Shown in pieces: positions 8,922 through 17,466 of a stretch of DNA of 64,000 nt. Under the pieces are notes generated by a model. The model searched no databases. It was not told the DNA's origin and was given only the letters and a program-made list of their open reading frames with translations. How positions within the stretch are numbered: position 1 is the stretch's first letter; each line of letters starts with the position of its first letter. Both the position numbers and the translations under genes were made by a program. The stretch lies in the NCBI GenBank assembly GCA_002719335.1, contig PBHE01000007.1, positions 1 to 64,000 of the forward strand. The letters run 5' to 3'. This DNA is from Acidimicrobiaceae bacterium (GTDB lineage: Bacteria > Actinomycetota > Acidimicrobiia > Acidimicrobiales > Poriferisodalaceae).

Positions 8922-9709
8922 GTGGCTACGCGACCGAAACACTGGCATTTCGAGAAGGCCACTTAGGTCTTGTGTCGTGCGGGGAAGGCGCCCGGGTCAC
9001 CTACCTACACGGAATGCTGGGAAATCCGGGCGAACACGCTTTTCTCAAGGCGTTGGCAAATGACGGCTGGCGGGTAGTAGCGCCGAGTCTCCCGGGTTTT
9101 ACTGGCTCCAGCGAACCAAGTGGACTGAGAAATCTTCACGATTGGGTTGTTGCGGCCAGTGAGCTCATTGACCTAGCTGGGGTTACGGGACTCCCGGTGG
9201 TCGCGTCAAGCGTTGGGGCAATGATTGCTCTTGAACTTGCAGCGATTCGACCGGAGGCTTTTGGTGCGATGGTGCTGATCGCTCCCTTCGGACTGTGGGA
9301 CCCTGAGGACCCCGTCGCCGATCCCTTCGCCACCACTTTGACTAACCAACGGAGGATGCTGACCGCGGATCCAACAGCATCAGCCAGCTTCTTCGATGAC
9401 GCAGAAGAAATGCCCGCCGATCTGCTCGTCGAACATGGCGTTGATCGTTACCTCACTCGAACCGCTTCCGCACAACTCATATGGCCGATACCCGAGTTTG
9501 GTATTAGTGATCGGCTTCACTTAGTGAAAAATCCCGTCACGTTAGTGCACGGCGCGAAAGATGAGATCATCCCGGCCTCGTATTTGGGCAAGTGGGCTCA
9601 GCTTCTTCCCAATGTCATTGGCGCGCACCTGATAGAAGAAGCGGGACATCACGCAGAGTTCGACAGGCCTGAAGACGTCGCAGCGATTGCGAAATCCGCA
9701 TTGAGCTGA
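8918..9709 (+). CDS. Alpha/beta hydrolase
   Basis: The 263-residue protein shows the alpha/beta hydrolase fold: oxyanion segment TYLHGMLGN at about 28-36, nucleophile elbow ASSVG with Ser98, acid Asp215 in HGAKDEIIP, and histidine 244 in AGHHAEFDRPE. No signal peptide is visible. The start is a TTG overlapping the upstream stop (TTGA), so translation is coupled to the luciferase-like gene. Pairs of such oxidoreductases and hydrolases occur in ring-opening pathways, where the hydrolase cleaves an ester or C-C bond; that specific role is inference. Confidence 0.88.
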   Translation: MSGYATETLAFREGHLGLVSCGEGARVTYLHGMLGNPGEHAFLKALANDGWRVVAPSLPGFTGSSEPSGLRNLHDWVVAASELIDLAGVTGLPVVASSVGAMIALELAAIRPEAFGAMVLIAPFGLWDPEDPVADPFATTLTNQRRMLTADPTASASFFDDAEEMPADLLVEHGVDRYLTRTASAQLIWPIPEFGISDRLHLVKNPVTLVHGAKDEIIPASYLGKWAQLLPNVIGAHLIEEAGHHAEFDRPEDVAAIAKSALS

Positions 9710-9767
9710 GGTGAAAGCAGTAACGCGATAGGCGAGACTTATAGAGCGCGCCGTGACGTTTAGCTGT

Positions 9768-11708
9768 TCACGACAGAGCTGGATGCTCACGAAAATGATC
9801 GAGTGCGTCAGGGTCATCGATAGCTTCGATGTTCTTCACCGACAGACCGTGAACCGCGTCCCGAACGGCTAGCTCCACCAGCTTTCCGCTCCGAGTCCGG
9901 GGAATGCTAGGCACTTGAGCAACTACTGCTGGAACATGACGTGGCGATGCTCCAACTCGAATTTGCTTTCGGATGCGCTCTTCTAATTCGTCGTTTAGTT
10001 GTACGCCGTCGCGAAGTCGAACGAAAAGAACCACTCGCGTATCCGATTCGACGTGTTGTCCGATCACGATGCTTTCCAGCACCTCGTCAATCAGATCCAC
10101 CTGGCGATAAATTTCCGCTGTCCCTATCCGAACTCCGCCCGGATTCAGCGTCGCGTCGGACCTTCCCGAAATGATCATCCCTCCGTTGATGGTCCACTCG
10201 GCGAAGTCGCCGTGGTGCCACACATCAGAAAAACGAGCGAAATAAGCGTCGTGGTATTTTCGCCCTCCCGGGTCATCCCAAAATTCAAGAGGCATCGACG
10301 GAAACGCGTTACAACAGACCAGTTCGCCTTGTTCTCCTTGAGCAAGTCGGGTTCCGTCGTCATCGAAAACGGCTACATCCATGCCTAACGCTGGGACTTG
10401 AATTTCGCCGCTGTGTACAGAACCTGTCGGATCGCCAATAACGAAACAACCACAGATGTCTGTACCTCCTGAAAACGATGCAAGGTGTACGTCAGATTTC
10501 AGGTTCTCATATACCCAATCGAATCCCTCAGGTGCTAGTGGCGAACCTGTTGAGGTGACGGTTTCGATGCTCGCGAGGCTGTGCGTATCGACGGGCCGCA
10601 GCCCTTCTTTCATTGCCGCCTCGATATATTTTGCGCTGACCCCGAAAAGACGTGGGCTGAGTTCATCGGCGATGTCGAATAACCGCGATGGACCCGGGAA
10701 AAACGGAGAACCGTCGTAGAGAACTAGTGACACGCCGCAGGCGAGACCGGCGACGAGCCAGTTCCACATCATCCAACCAGTCGTCGTGAAATACATCAGT
10801 CGATCTCCGGCGCGTAGATCACAATGAAGAAGGTGTTCAGACCAGTGCTTGAGCAGCACTCCACCTGCTCTGTGGACTATGCACTTCGGTTTTCCCGTCG
10901 TGCCTGACGAATACAAAATGTAGATCGGATGATCGAAACCTGACCGGACGAAATCTGGTTGTGTATTTGTCGGACCGGTTACCCATTCATCGAATCCAAT
11001 CGAATTAGGAATCGTTAAGGGGCCAAGTTCTCGGTCACCATATTTCACAAACACGACGCGTTTCAGAGAGCTCAGTCCTTGCACAATTTGTGCGACTTTC
11101 TCGGTGATGTCATGACGTACTCCCGAATAGAAGTAGCCGTCGGTAGCTATAAGTACCTTTGGTTCGATCTGGCCGAAGCGATCCAGCACCCCGTCTGCGC
11201 CAAAGTCTGGGCTGGTCGATGAATAGATGGCGCCAATGCTTGCCGCTGCAAGAAACACGATGACCGCCTCTGGGCCGTTAGGGAGAAGCGTCGCTACGCG
11301 GTCACCGGGTTGAACACCTTCTGAACGCAGAGCTTGTTGAACCCGACCAACTTCAGCTCGCAACTCCCCGAAGGTGAGACTTCGTTCTACGACGCTTTCG
11401 CCGCGATAGCTGATAGCGATCTCGTCGTCGCTTCGTTTCAGGTAATTCTCCGCCAAATTGATACTGGCGTCAGGGAAGAAACGCGATGTCGGGCCGTGAC
11501 TTTTTTTGAGATCAATGTCGCCGAGGTCGCCTATTCCCGCGGCGAAGTTCCATACTGCCCGCCAAAATTCTCCGCTTGACTCGATTGACCAACGGTGGAG
11601 CTCCTGGTAACTCCCTGTGCGCAGTGACAACCCGACCTGTTCGGCAAAAGTCCACAAGTTGGTGGACTCGCGACGAACGTTGTTGGGGCTCCAAAGAGGC
11701 GGGTCCAC
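9768..11708 (-). CDS. Acetoacetyl-CoA synthetase (acetoacetate-CoA ligase)
   Basis: The 646 residues fit this adenylate-forming ligase, which activates acetoacetate to acetoacetyl-CoA with ATP. The N-terminus VDPPLWSP and the WSIESSGEFWRAVWNF segment are characteristic of the acetoacetyl-CoA synthetase group rather than of acetyl-CoA synthetase. The AMP-binding loop is YSSGTTGKPK, the hinge region contains GRSDATLNPGGVRIG, and the C-terminal catalytic lysine lies in RTRSGKLVE. The frame is open to 11924, but the GTG at 11708 was chosen because GGAGGG (11717-11712) lies just before it and the family begins there. It is divergent from a DinB-like gene. Use of acetoacetate fits the acyl-CoA genes around it. 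Confidence 0.93.
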   Translation of the reverse strand: MDPPLWSPNNVRRESTNLWTFAEQVGLSLRTGSYQELHRWSIESSGEFWRAVWNFAAGIGDLGDIDLKKSHGPTSRFFPDASINLAENYLKRSDDEIAISYRGESVVERSLTFGELRAEVGRVQQALRSEGVQPGDRVATLLPNGPEAVIVFLAAASIGAIYSSTSPDFGADGVLDRFGQIEPKVLIATDGYFYSGVRHDITEKVAQIVQGLSSLKRVVFVKYGDRELGPLTIPNSIGFDEWVTGPTNTQPDFVRSGFDHPIYILYSSGTTGKPKCIVHRAGGVLLKHWSEHLLHCDLRAGDRLMYFTTTGWMMWNWLVAGLACGVSLVLYDGSPFFPGPSRLFDIADELSPRLFGVSAKYIEAAMKEGLRPVDTHSLASIETVTSTGSPLAPEGFDWVYENLKSDVHLASFSGGTDICGCFVIGDPTGSVHSGEIQVPALGMDVAVFDDDGTRLAQGEQGELVCCNAFPSMPLEFWDDPGGRKYHDAYFARFSDVWHHGDFAEWTINGGMIISGRSDATLNPGGVRIGTAEIYRQVDLIDEVLESIVIGQHVESDTRVVLFVRLRDGVQLNDELEERIRKQIRVGASPRHVPAVVAQVPSIPRTRSGKLVELAVRDAVHGLSVKNIEAIDDPDALDHFREHPALS

Positions 11709-11787
11709 TATCCCTCCGAGGTCGTAGGTGCCCTGTTCACGGTAGCCGCCATAGCGGTTCAAGCAGAAGCGAGGAGCCGCGTCGGTG

Positions 11788-11793
11788 TAGGGT
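11788..11793 (+). promoter_or_regulatory. -10 box TAGGGT, likely leaderless promoter
   Basis: TAGGGT is 7 bases before the ATG at 11801, with no Shine-Dalgarno between. It supports that ATG over the longer open frame upstream. Confidence 0.5.
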
Positions 11794-11800
11794 CCCAACA

Positions 11801-12583
11801 ATGAGGGGAATTTGTGACGATCTTGATGCTGAAACAGATGCACTGCGAGAAGTGGTCGCTGGGCTGACGGAGGATGAGTGGCTTTTGCCGACCCCCGCTG
11901 ATGGCTGGGATACGCATGAGACAATCATTCACTTGGGCATGGCAGATGTAGCTGCGAGTCTCGCGGTTCTCGATCCTGCAGCCTTCGGTGCAACCAAAGA
12001 AAGAATGCTCTCTAAAGGAGAGGACCTTCATAGTTTCGGCGGTTTGGACGTTCGTTCTTTAAGCGGCGCGGAACTTTGGGCATGGTTTGCGGGGGAACGG
12101 CATCGAATGACCGAAGCTTTCCGTGCGCTCGGCCCAAAAGATCGAATTCCATGGTTTGGGCCTGACATGAGTGCACTCTCTTTTGCCACCGCCCGATTGA
12201 TGGAAACGTGGTCCCATAGCCACGACGTTGCGGACACTTTTGGTGCTGAGTACCCTCAAACAGACCGTCTGCGCCATGTCGCACATATTGGCGTGACGAC
12301 AAGAGGCTGGAGTTACGTCAACAGAGGGCTCGAACCTCCACAAGCACCTGTCCGGGTAGAGCTCACTTCGCCCAATGGTGATCTGTGGATGTGGGGGCCT
12401 GAGGATTGTGAAGACGTGGTTATTGCTAACTCGTACCAATTTTGTCTCGTCGTCACGCAACGACGTCGGGCTCAAGAGGCGGATCTTGAGATCCGAGGAG
12501 ATCTCGCCGCGGAATGGATGGAAATTGCCCAAGCGTTCGCGGGACCTCCGACTAGCCCACCTGAAGGGCGCGTCGGCGGTTAA
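11801..12583 (+). CDS. DinB/maleylpyruvate-isomerase-like metal-binding protein (TIGR03084-like)
   Basis: The 260-residue protein starts with a helix rich in acidic residues and then shows DGWDTHETIIHLGMAD near residues 38-53 and ETWSHSHDVADT near 140-151. Such histidines bind a metal in the DinB/mycothiol-dependent maleylpyruvate isomerase four-helix fold, and the overall length fits the actinobacterial family known as TIGR03084. The thiol cofactor and substrate are unknown. The ATG at 11801 follows a -10 box at the right distance; the longer frame to 11576 runs over the acetoacetyl-CoA synthetase gene. coaE starts 13 bases after its stop, so the two may be co-transcribed. Confidence 0.75.
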   Translation: MRGICDDLDAETDALREVVAGLTEDEWLLPTPADGWDTHETIIHLGMADVAASLAVLDPAAFGATKERMLSKGEDLHSFGGLDVRSLSGAELWAWFAGERHRMTEAFRALGPKDRIPWFGPDMSALSFATARLMETWSHSHDVADTFGAEYPQTDRLRHVAHIGVTTRGWSYVNRGLEPPQAPVRVELTSPNGDLWMWGPEDCEDVVIANSYQFCLVVTQRRRAQEADLEIRGDLAAEWMEIAQAFAGPPTSPPEGRVGG

Positions 12584-12596
12584 CGCCAGCTAGAAG

Positions 12597-13220
12597 ATGC
12601 TGATTGTCGGTTTGACTGGCGGCATGGGAGCGGGCAAGTCCACTGTCGCCGAATTCCTGTCGTCGCGCGGAGCCGAAGTCGTTGACGTTGACGCGCTCGG
12701 GCGAGAGATCATTGAACCTGGGGGTATAGCGGTGTCTTCGGTTGTAGATCGATTCGGAAGCAGCGTGTCTGGAGCGGACGGAGGTATTGACAGAGCCGCT
12801 TTAGCTTCCATTGTTTTCGGCGATGAAGAGCAATTAGCTGCACTTGAAGAAATCTCCCACCCCGCGATCAATGAGCTACTCGACCTCAGGGTTGATGGAA
12901 TCAAGAAACCAGACTCCATCATCATCTTTGACATGGCTGTCCTTTTTGAAAGCCAGCTTGGATACGCCAACGAACACCCCTATGAAATTGTGGTGGTTGT
13001 GGAGGCACCAATATCTGATCGTCTTGATCGTCTAGAAACTCAAAGAGGCGTCTCACGAGAAGACGCGCTGGCACGCATCGAATCACAAGCATCAGACGAA
13101 GAACGTCGTTCAGTTGCGCAGTTCGTCATTGCTAACGGCGATGACCTCACCTCCTTGGCGGCCGCAGTCGATGAACTGTGGAGCGAATTAGAACAACTTC
13201 TAGCTTCCAAGCAGTATTGA
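12597..13220 (+). CDS. coaE: Dephospho-CoA kinase
   Basis: The 207 residues match bacterial CoaE, which phosphorylates dephospho-CoA at the ribose 3' position in the last step of CoA synthesis. The Walker A motif is GGMGAGKST at residues 8-16, followed by VVDVDALGREI with the conserved Asp, the EEISHPAI segment, and DMAVLFE; the RxDR-type lid region lies near VEAPISDRLDRLETQRG. The C-terminal UPF0157-like domain fused to mycobacterial CoaE is absent. It is followed after one base by a double-hotdog protein. CoA supply fits the surrounding acyl-CoA genes, though the gene is a general one. Confidence 0.95.
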   Translation: MLIVGLTGGMGAGKSTVAEFLSSRGAEVVDVDALGREIIEPGGIAVSSVVDRFGSSVSGADGGIDRAALASIVFGDEEQLAALEEISHPAINELLDLRVDGIKKPDSIIIFDMAVLFESQLGYANEHPYEIVVVVEAPISDRLDRLETQRGVSREDALARIESQASDEERRSVAQFVIANGDDLTSLAAAVDELWSELEQLLASKQY

Positions 13221-13221
13221 T

Positions 13222-14034
13222 ATGGCTCGGTCGTATCCACCAACGCGACATATCCTCCGACATCTACGGCTCTGCCACACGGTGGATGATCGAGGCAACA
13301 TCAGCGCCACGATGCCGATTCTCCCAGACCTTCTCGACCAAGGAGGTTGGCTTCGATTGGGTGCGATAGCGACGTTGGTTGATTCGGTGGCCGGACATCA
13401 TGGCGTGATGCAGGTTGCTCCCGACTGGGTAGCAACTTTGCAACTAGGCACAGTGCTGAGTCGAAAGGCGGAAGGAACTGAAGTAACGGCTCAATGTCGG
13501 CCATTGCGAATTGGGCGAAACAACGTCGTTACGGAAACCGCTATTCATGATCTATCAGGCGAAATCGCGAGAGCAACCTGCACGTACGCCAGGCTGCCGG
13601 CCCGCACTGACAATCCAAGCGTCGGTACCGGCAAGGGGCAGATAGTGGATTACGCAGAAGACAACGAAGAGTATCCACGACCAATGCTTGATGATTACCT
13701 CCGCCTCAACACGAAGCCAGACGAACCTCTAATTGAGCTGCCGCTCCACTCCCGTATTCATAATTCTTTCGGGTCAATTCAGGGTGGCGCAGTTGCGGTC
13801 TTGGTTGATGCTATGGCTGCGCACCTGGCTCGGCTTACTTTCTCAATGCCGGCGCGATGCATAAGTGCTGACGTTCACTACCTGGCGCAAGCGAAGACTG
13901 GGCCGTTCAAAGTAGAAGGTGAGCCTTTACGAATTGACCAAAACACGGTGACGAGCAGGATAAGAGTCACCGATGTCGGCAGTGATGACCGTTTGCTCGA
14001 GGTAGCGACTGCTACAGCGACGACGATTGAATAA
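13222..14034 (+). CDS. Double-hotdog acyl-CoA thioesterase-like protein
   Basis: The 270-residue protein consists of two PaaI-like hotdog units. The first (about 1-130) has the helix GAIATLVDSVAGHHG, and the second (about 150-270) has NSFGSIQGGAVAVLVDAMAAHLA with the usual GGxxxxLxD pattern. Hydrolysis of an acyl-CoA thioester is the likely reaction; no chain length can be inferred. The ATG lies one base after the coaE stop, and an SDR gene with its own ribosome-binding site follows 17 bases later, so it is the second gene of a small operon. Confidence 0.82.
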   Translation: MARSYPPTRHILRHLRLCHTVDDRGNISATMPILPDLLDQGGWLRLGAIATLVDSVAGHHGVMQVAPDWVATLQLGTVLSRKAEGTEVTAQCRPLRIGRNNVVTETAIHDLSGEIARATCTYARLPARTDNPSVGTGKGQIVDYAEDNEEYPRPMLDDYLRLNTKPDEPLIELPLHSRIHNSFGSIQGGAVAVLVDAMAAHLARLTFSMPARCISADVHYLAQAKTGPFKVEGEPLRIDQNTVTSRIRVTDVGSDDRLLEVATATATTIE

Positions 14035-14051
14035 AGAGTGGGAGGTTCGGT

Positions 14052-14843
14052 GTGGAACTAGGCCTAAAAGGCAAAGTGGTTTTGATCTCAGGCTCTTACC
14101 GCGGAACTGGAGCTGGGACGGCGAAAGTTTTTGCTGAGGAGGGTGCCCTGGTTGGTGTCCATGGCCATGAGTTAGGTCAAGCCGATGAGGTTGTCGCTGA
14201 TATAACTGCAGCCAAAGGCAACGCCGTCGCTGTATATGGCGATTTAGGGACGTCTCAAGGAGCAGACGACATAGTTAGCCAAGTAGAAGCGGCCTATGGT
14301 CGGGTCGATGTTCTCGTAAATAATCATGGAGCTCCAGGCCGGACTGATTGGGCGGAGCCGGCGGAAGCATGGAAAGAGGGTTGGGAAACCAACGTCCTCA
14401 CCGGAATTCGACTTACTCAACGGGTGCTTCCGTCGATGCGGGAACATGGATGGGGGCGAATAATTTTTCTAGGCACCGTCGGGACCGAACGGCCTAGCGA
14501 ACATAATCCCGACTACTACGGGTCGAAAGGTTCGTTGGCTGTAATAGTGCGCAGCCTTGCCAAAGAGCTACGCGGCTCGGGGATCACGGCGAACCTAGTC
14601 AGCCCGGGCATGATCGCGACATCAGAGGTTCGGGAGATGCTCCAACGACGTGCCGCACGCCATGACATTCACGGATGGGACGAGGTGCAACGGTGGGCCC
14701 TCGAAAACTCGATGCCTAACTTGACGGGCCGCATTCCTGACCCCGACGACATTGGCCGATATGTGGTATTTGTGGCTAGTGATGTTGCCTGGCATTTGAC
14801 TGGCATTGATTTCAAAGCCGATGGCGGGGCGATCGACGCATAG
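14052..14843 (+). CDS. Short-chain dehydrogenase/reductase (classical SDR)
   Basis: The 263-residue protein has the classical SDR order: nucleotide-binding loop SGSYRGTGAG at about 13-22, NNHG at about 90-93, and YxxxK with Tyr155 and Lys159, then LVSPGMIATS. The substrate is unknown. The catalytic serine normally found 13 residues before the tyrosine is Thr142 here, in a GTVGT segment. The GTG start at 14052 is firm because GGAGG (14041-14045) precedes it by 6 bases. It ends the coaE-thioesterase-SDR group. Confidence 0.88.
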   Translation: MELGLKGKVVLISGSYRGTGAGTAKVFAEEGALVGVHGHELGQADEVVADITAAKGNAVAVYGDLGTSQGADDIVSQVEAAYGRVDVLVNNHGAPGRTDWAEPAEAWKEGWETNVLTGIRLTQRVLPSMREHGWGRIIFLGTVGTERPSEHNPDYYGSKGSLAVIVRSLAKELRGSGITANLVSPGMIATSEVREMLQRRAARHDIHGWDEVQRWALENSMPNLTGRIPDPDDIGRYVVFVASDVAWHLTGIDFKADGGAIDA

Positions 14844-14866
14844 CTGTCCCTGTCTGAACCTGGGTG

Positions 14867-14872
14867 TACGTT
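14867..14872 (+). promoter_or_regulatory. -10 box TACGTT, likely leaderless promoter of the HAD gene
   Basis: TACGTT lies 8 bases before the GTG at 14881, in the short gap after the SDR gene, with no ribosome-binding site. Confidence 0.45.
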
Positions 14873-14880
14873 TCGAGATC

Positions 14881-15684
14881 GTGGATTCTTTCCCAAGGCT
14901 GCTGGCATTTGATTTGGATGGCACATTGCTTAGCTCTCACGGCACAGTTCCTTCGAGAGTCCGTGCTGTCATCAATTCCGTACGAGCTCGAGAGTGCATT
15001 TTGGTTTTAGCAACTGGGCGTCCGTGGTCTCAGGTAACCCGGGTAGTTAAGGAAATCGGTGGCGTTGACTATTGCGTCTGCCTGAATGGCGCGGTGGTAG
15101 TAGACGGTCATGGTTCTCTGCTGATGGAGCGATCCATGACCCGAGAGCTAGCTAGAACGAGCGCTCAGTTGGCGCGGCAGGTGGTACCTGGAGTCGCTTT
15201 AGCAGCCGACATGGCGGATGGCCGTCATATTTGGGACGAAAATTTTGTTCCCGCATTCCCGGCTGACTTTGTGATTGATGCATTGCGGGTTCCAGATGCC
15301 GTTGTCGCGGTTGATGATCCCGTGCTTACATGGTTGCTTGATTGCAAAGAATTTGACCCGCTGAGGGCTATCGAACTGCTGAAAGAACTTTTGCCATCGG
15401 GTACTGAAGTTCGACCGTCCGGTCTTGAGACTCCCGAAATTGTGGTTTCGGGAGTTACCAAAGCGAGTGGGTTGGCGAAAATTGCGATGATTTGCGACAT
15501 CGAGGCCTCAGACGCTGTGGCGTTTGGTGACGGGCTTAACGATCTCGACATGTTCAGCTGGGCGGGATGTTCCGTTGCGATGAGTAACGCCCATGCCCAT
15601 GTCTTGGCGAAGGCTGATGTCATAGCTCCAAGCAATGACGAAGATGGAGTGGCGGTGATGTTGGAAGCCCTTCTTTACGACTGA
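14881..15684 (+). CDS. HAD-superfamily hydrolase, Cof-type phosphatase
   Basis: The 267 residues follow the HAD phosphatase plan: motif I LAFDLDGTLL with the nucleophile Asp close to the N-terminus, motif II in VLATGRPW, a lysine in the GVTKASGLAKI segment, and motif IV GDGLNDLDMF. The large cap inserted between motifs II and III places it with the Cof/YbjI type IIB group, which removes phosphate from sugar phosphates, nucleotides or cofactors. The GTG at 14881 gives the usual short lead before motif I and follows a -10 box; an ATG at 14806 would overlap the SDR gene by 38 bases. Its 3' end overlaps a small gene on the other strand by 10 bases. Confidence 0.88.
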   Translation: MDSFPRLLAFDLDGTLLSSHGTVPSRVRAVINSVRARECILVLATGRPWSQVTRVVKEIGGVDYCVCLNGAVVVDGHGSLLMERSMTRELARTSAQLARQVVPGVALAADMADGRHIWDENFVPAFPADFVIDALRVPDAVVAVDDPVLTWLLDCKEFDPLRAIELLKELLPSGTEVRPSGLETPEIVVSGVTKASGLAKIAMICDIEASDAVAFGDGLNDLDMFSWAGCSVAMSNAHAHVLAKADVIAPSNDEDGVAVMLEALLYD

Positions 15685-16016
15685 GAATTCACCGGTTCGA
15701 GAAACATTGCGGTGTGAGGCGCCAAATAAATGCGCCAGGCTTGCATGATCCCCCCGTTTGGGCCGGTACGTAGGTGCACTTCGTCTCCCGCCTCGACCCT
15801 GAGTTCCACAGTCGGGCTCTGCAGCCACAGCAATCGCACTCTGACTTCATGTACCCCTGGCGTTATCTCGAACGTCTCGCACTTGTCGTCCTTCACGCGA
15901 CCTACCTGATGGCCGTCAACTCGCACTTGGTAGGCCCTGACTGTGTCTCGGTAGTGGTGTACGCGATCGATGGTTAATCGAGCTAATCCGGTCAAGGCTG
16001 CCCCCGTTGGGTTCAT
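15675..16016 (-). CDS. Small beta-rich protein of unknown function
   Basis: I do not recognise this 113-residue protein. Residues about 15-100 alternate hydrophobic and charged residues in short strands (for example RAYQVRVDGHQVGRV and VHEVRVRLLWL), as in a small beta-sandwich, with no signal peptide or membrane helix and no cysteine pair. It ends inside the HAD gene on the other strand and is divergent from an acyl-CoA dehydrogenase. The start is uncertain: the ATG at 16016 has no ribosome-binding site, and a TTG seven codons further in is possible. The strand-like pattern and conserved look of the centre make a real gene likely. Confidence 0.55.
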   Translation of the reverse strand: MNPTGAALTGLARLTIDRVHHYRDTVRAYQVRVDGHQVGRVKDDKCETFEITPGVHEVRVRLLWLQSPTVELRVEAGDEVHLRTGPNGGIMQAWRIYLAPHTAMFLEPVNSQS

Positions 16017-16117
16017 TGGTAACTCTGAAGCTAGCTCCGGGGTTGGCTGCTCTCTAACCGGTAGCCGCCGATAGCGTGAAAGGCGCCGTTAGTTCTGGCC
16101 CAAATCAAACTTCTATC

Positions 16118-16121
16118 GGAG
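16118..16121 (+). promoter_or_regulatory. Ribosome-binding site GGAG for the acyl-CoA dehydrogenase
   Basis: GGAG lies 7 bases before the ATG at 16129, which sets the start of the acyl-CoA dehydrogenase gene. The rest of the gap from 16017 to 16117 holds no clear element. Confidence 0.5.
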
Positions 16122-16128
16122 CTTTCCA

Positions 16129-17373
16129 ATGAGTAATGAGTTGCGTGAGGAATTGGACGCATGGATTGACGCCAACTGGGATCCTGAAGTAACAGTGCGC
16201 GAATGGTGGCAGCGCCTGTCCTCGGCCGGTTTCTCAAACCCCGGCCTGACCGAGCCGTTCGGCAAGGGTTGGGGCCGTGCTGAAACACGTGTTCTCGCTG
16301 CCGCGCTACGTGAACGAGGAGCAATCGGATCGCCCGCTGGTTTAGGCATGTTGTTGGCGGCTCCGACAATCCTTGCTCACGGAAGCGAAACTCAAATTGA
16401 ACGGTATGTTCCTCGCATCCTTGACGGTACCGACGCCTGGTGTCAGCTTTTCTCGGAGCCGGGTGCGGGGAGCGATTTAGCTGGTCTGCAAACCAAAGCG
16501 GTTCGGGACGGCGACGAATGGGTCATCAGTGGGCAAAAGGTGTGGACCTCGGAAGGGCAACACGCCGACCTGGGAATGCTTATCGCACGAACTGACCCGA
16601 ATGCTCCGAAACATCGGGGAATCAGTTGGTTTGCGTTTCCCATGGAACAAGAAGGGGTGGAAGTTCGGCCGTTGCGTGAGATGACCGGTAGGTCCTTGTT
16701 TAACGAAGTATTTATTGACGAAGCTCGAGTGTCTCACGACGACTTGGTCGGCGAACTGAATGACGGTTGGCGCGTCGCGAACACCACGCTCATGGTTGAA
16801 CGCGCCGGGATTGGCGGCGGACATGGAATGGCTTATGCCGCGGCGCACCCGGGCAGCATTGCTGGTCATCTAAAAAAGTCAACGGGATCCTTCGTTGGAA
16901 AGCGTCTGGCGTTAGCTGCTGGCGGAGTTGGCCCAGGAACCTTGCAGCTGCTTAGAGAACTTGCTGAGGAACGAGAAAAACTTGGCGATGGCCGTATTCG
17001 ACAGGAGCTTGCTCGGCTACACACCGAACTGGAGTTGATGCGCATGAATTCTCAGCGCACTCGTCAAAAAAATCAGCAGACCGGCGGTGAGGGAAATCTG
17101 GCCAAGATCCTTATGACTTCCGCGCTTCATCGAACCCGCGAGCTAGCCGGTTCAATACTTGGACCAGATATGGCTCTATGGGGTGATGAATCTGTCACCG
17201 GTGGAGTGATCCAAGAAATGGCCGTGTTCTCTCCTGCTCCGTCGATCTACGGGGGCACGGATGAAGTGCAGCGAAACATCATTGGCGAAAGGGTGCTCGG
17301 TCTTCCCAAAGAACCGGGACCGGACAAGGACACTTCATTCGCTGAACTGTTACAAAACAAGACGGACTGGTGA
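16129..17373 (+). CDS. Acyl-CoA dehydrogenase family protein
   Basis: The 414-residue flavoprotein shows the two family signatures: FSEPGAGSDLAGLQTKA near residues 106-122 and, near the C-terminus, PSIYGGTDEVQRNIIGERVLGLP. FAD-contact segment WVISGQKVWTSEGQHAD is also clear. These enzymes take two hydrogens from an acyl-CoA to form the trans-2-enoyl-CoA and pass electrons to ETF. The catalytic glutamate cannot be fixed by eye; the segment with a Gly-Gly-Thr-Asp-Glu near 375 may matter, as in IBD/FadE-type members, where its position varies. It stands alone on its strand with its own ribosome-binding site. Confidence 0.92.
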   Translation: MSNELREELDAWIDANWDPEVTVREWWQRLSSAGFSNPGLTEPFGKGWGRAETRVLAAALRERGAIGSPAGLGMLLAAPTILAHGSETQIERYVPRILDGTDAWCQLFSEPGAGSDLAGLQTKAVRDGDEWVISGQKVWTSEGQHADLGMLIARTDPNAPKHRGISWFAFPMEQEGVEVRPLREMTGRSLFNEVFIDEARVSHDDLVGELNDGWRVANTTLMVERAGIGGGHGMAYAAAHPGSIAGHLKKSTGSFVGKRLALAAGGVGPGTLQLLRELAEEREKLGDGRIRQELARLHTELELMRMNSQRTRQKNQQTGGEGNLAKILMTSALHRTRELAGSILGPDMALWGDESVTGGVIQEMAVFSPAPSIYGGTDEVQRNIIGERVLGLPKEPGPDKDTSFAELLQNKTDW

Positions 17374-17466
17374 CTGCGACAGTTTGCATCCGTCAAAGAA
17401 ACTTTAGGTGAGCTTCAGCCCCCAACCTCAATACCGCTCTTTGGATGAGAGCGAACGACGAGGTGG

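Noticed and set aside
11709-11924. Longer acetoacetyl-CoA synthetase from ATG 11924
   Set aside because: The extra N-terminus has no family similarity, overlaps the divergent DinB-like gene, and a strong ribosome site marks GTG 11708.
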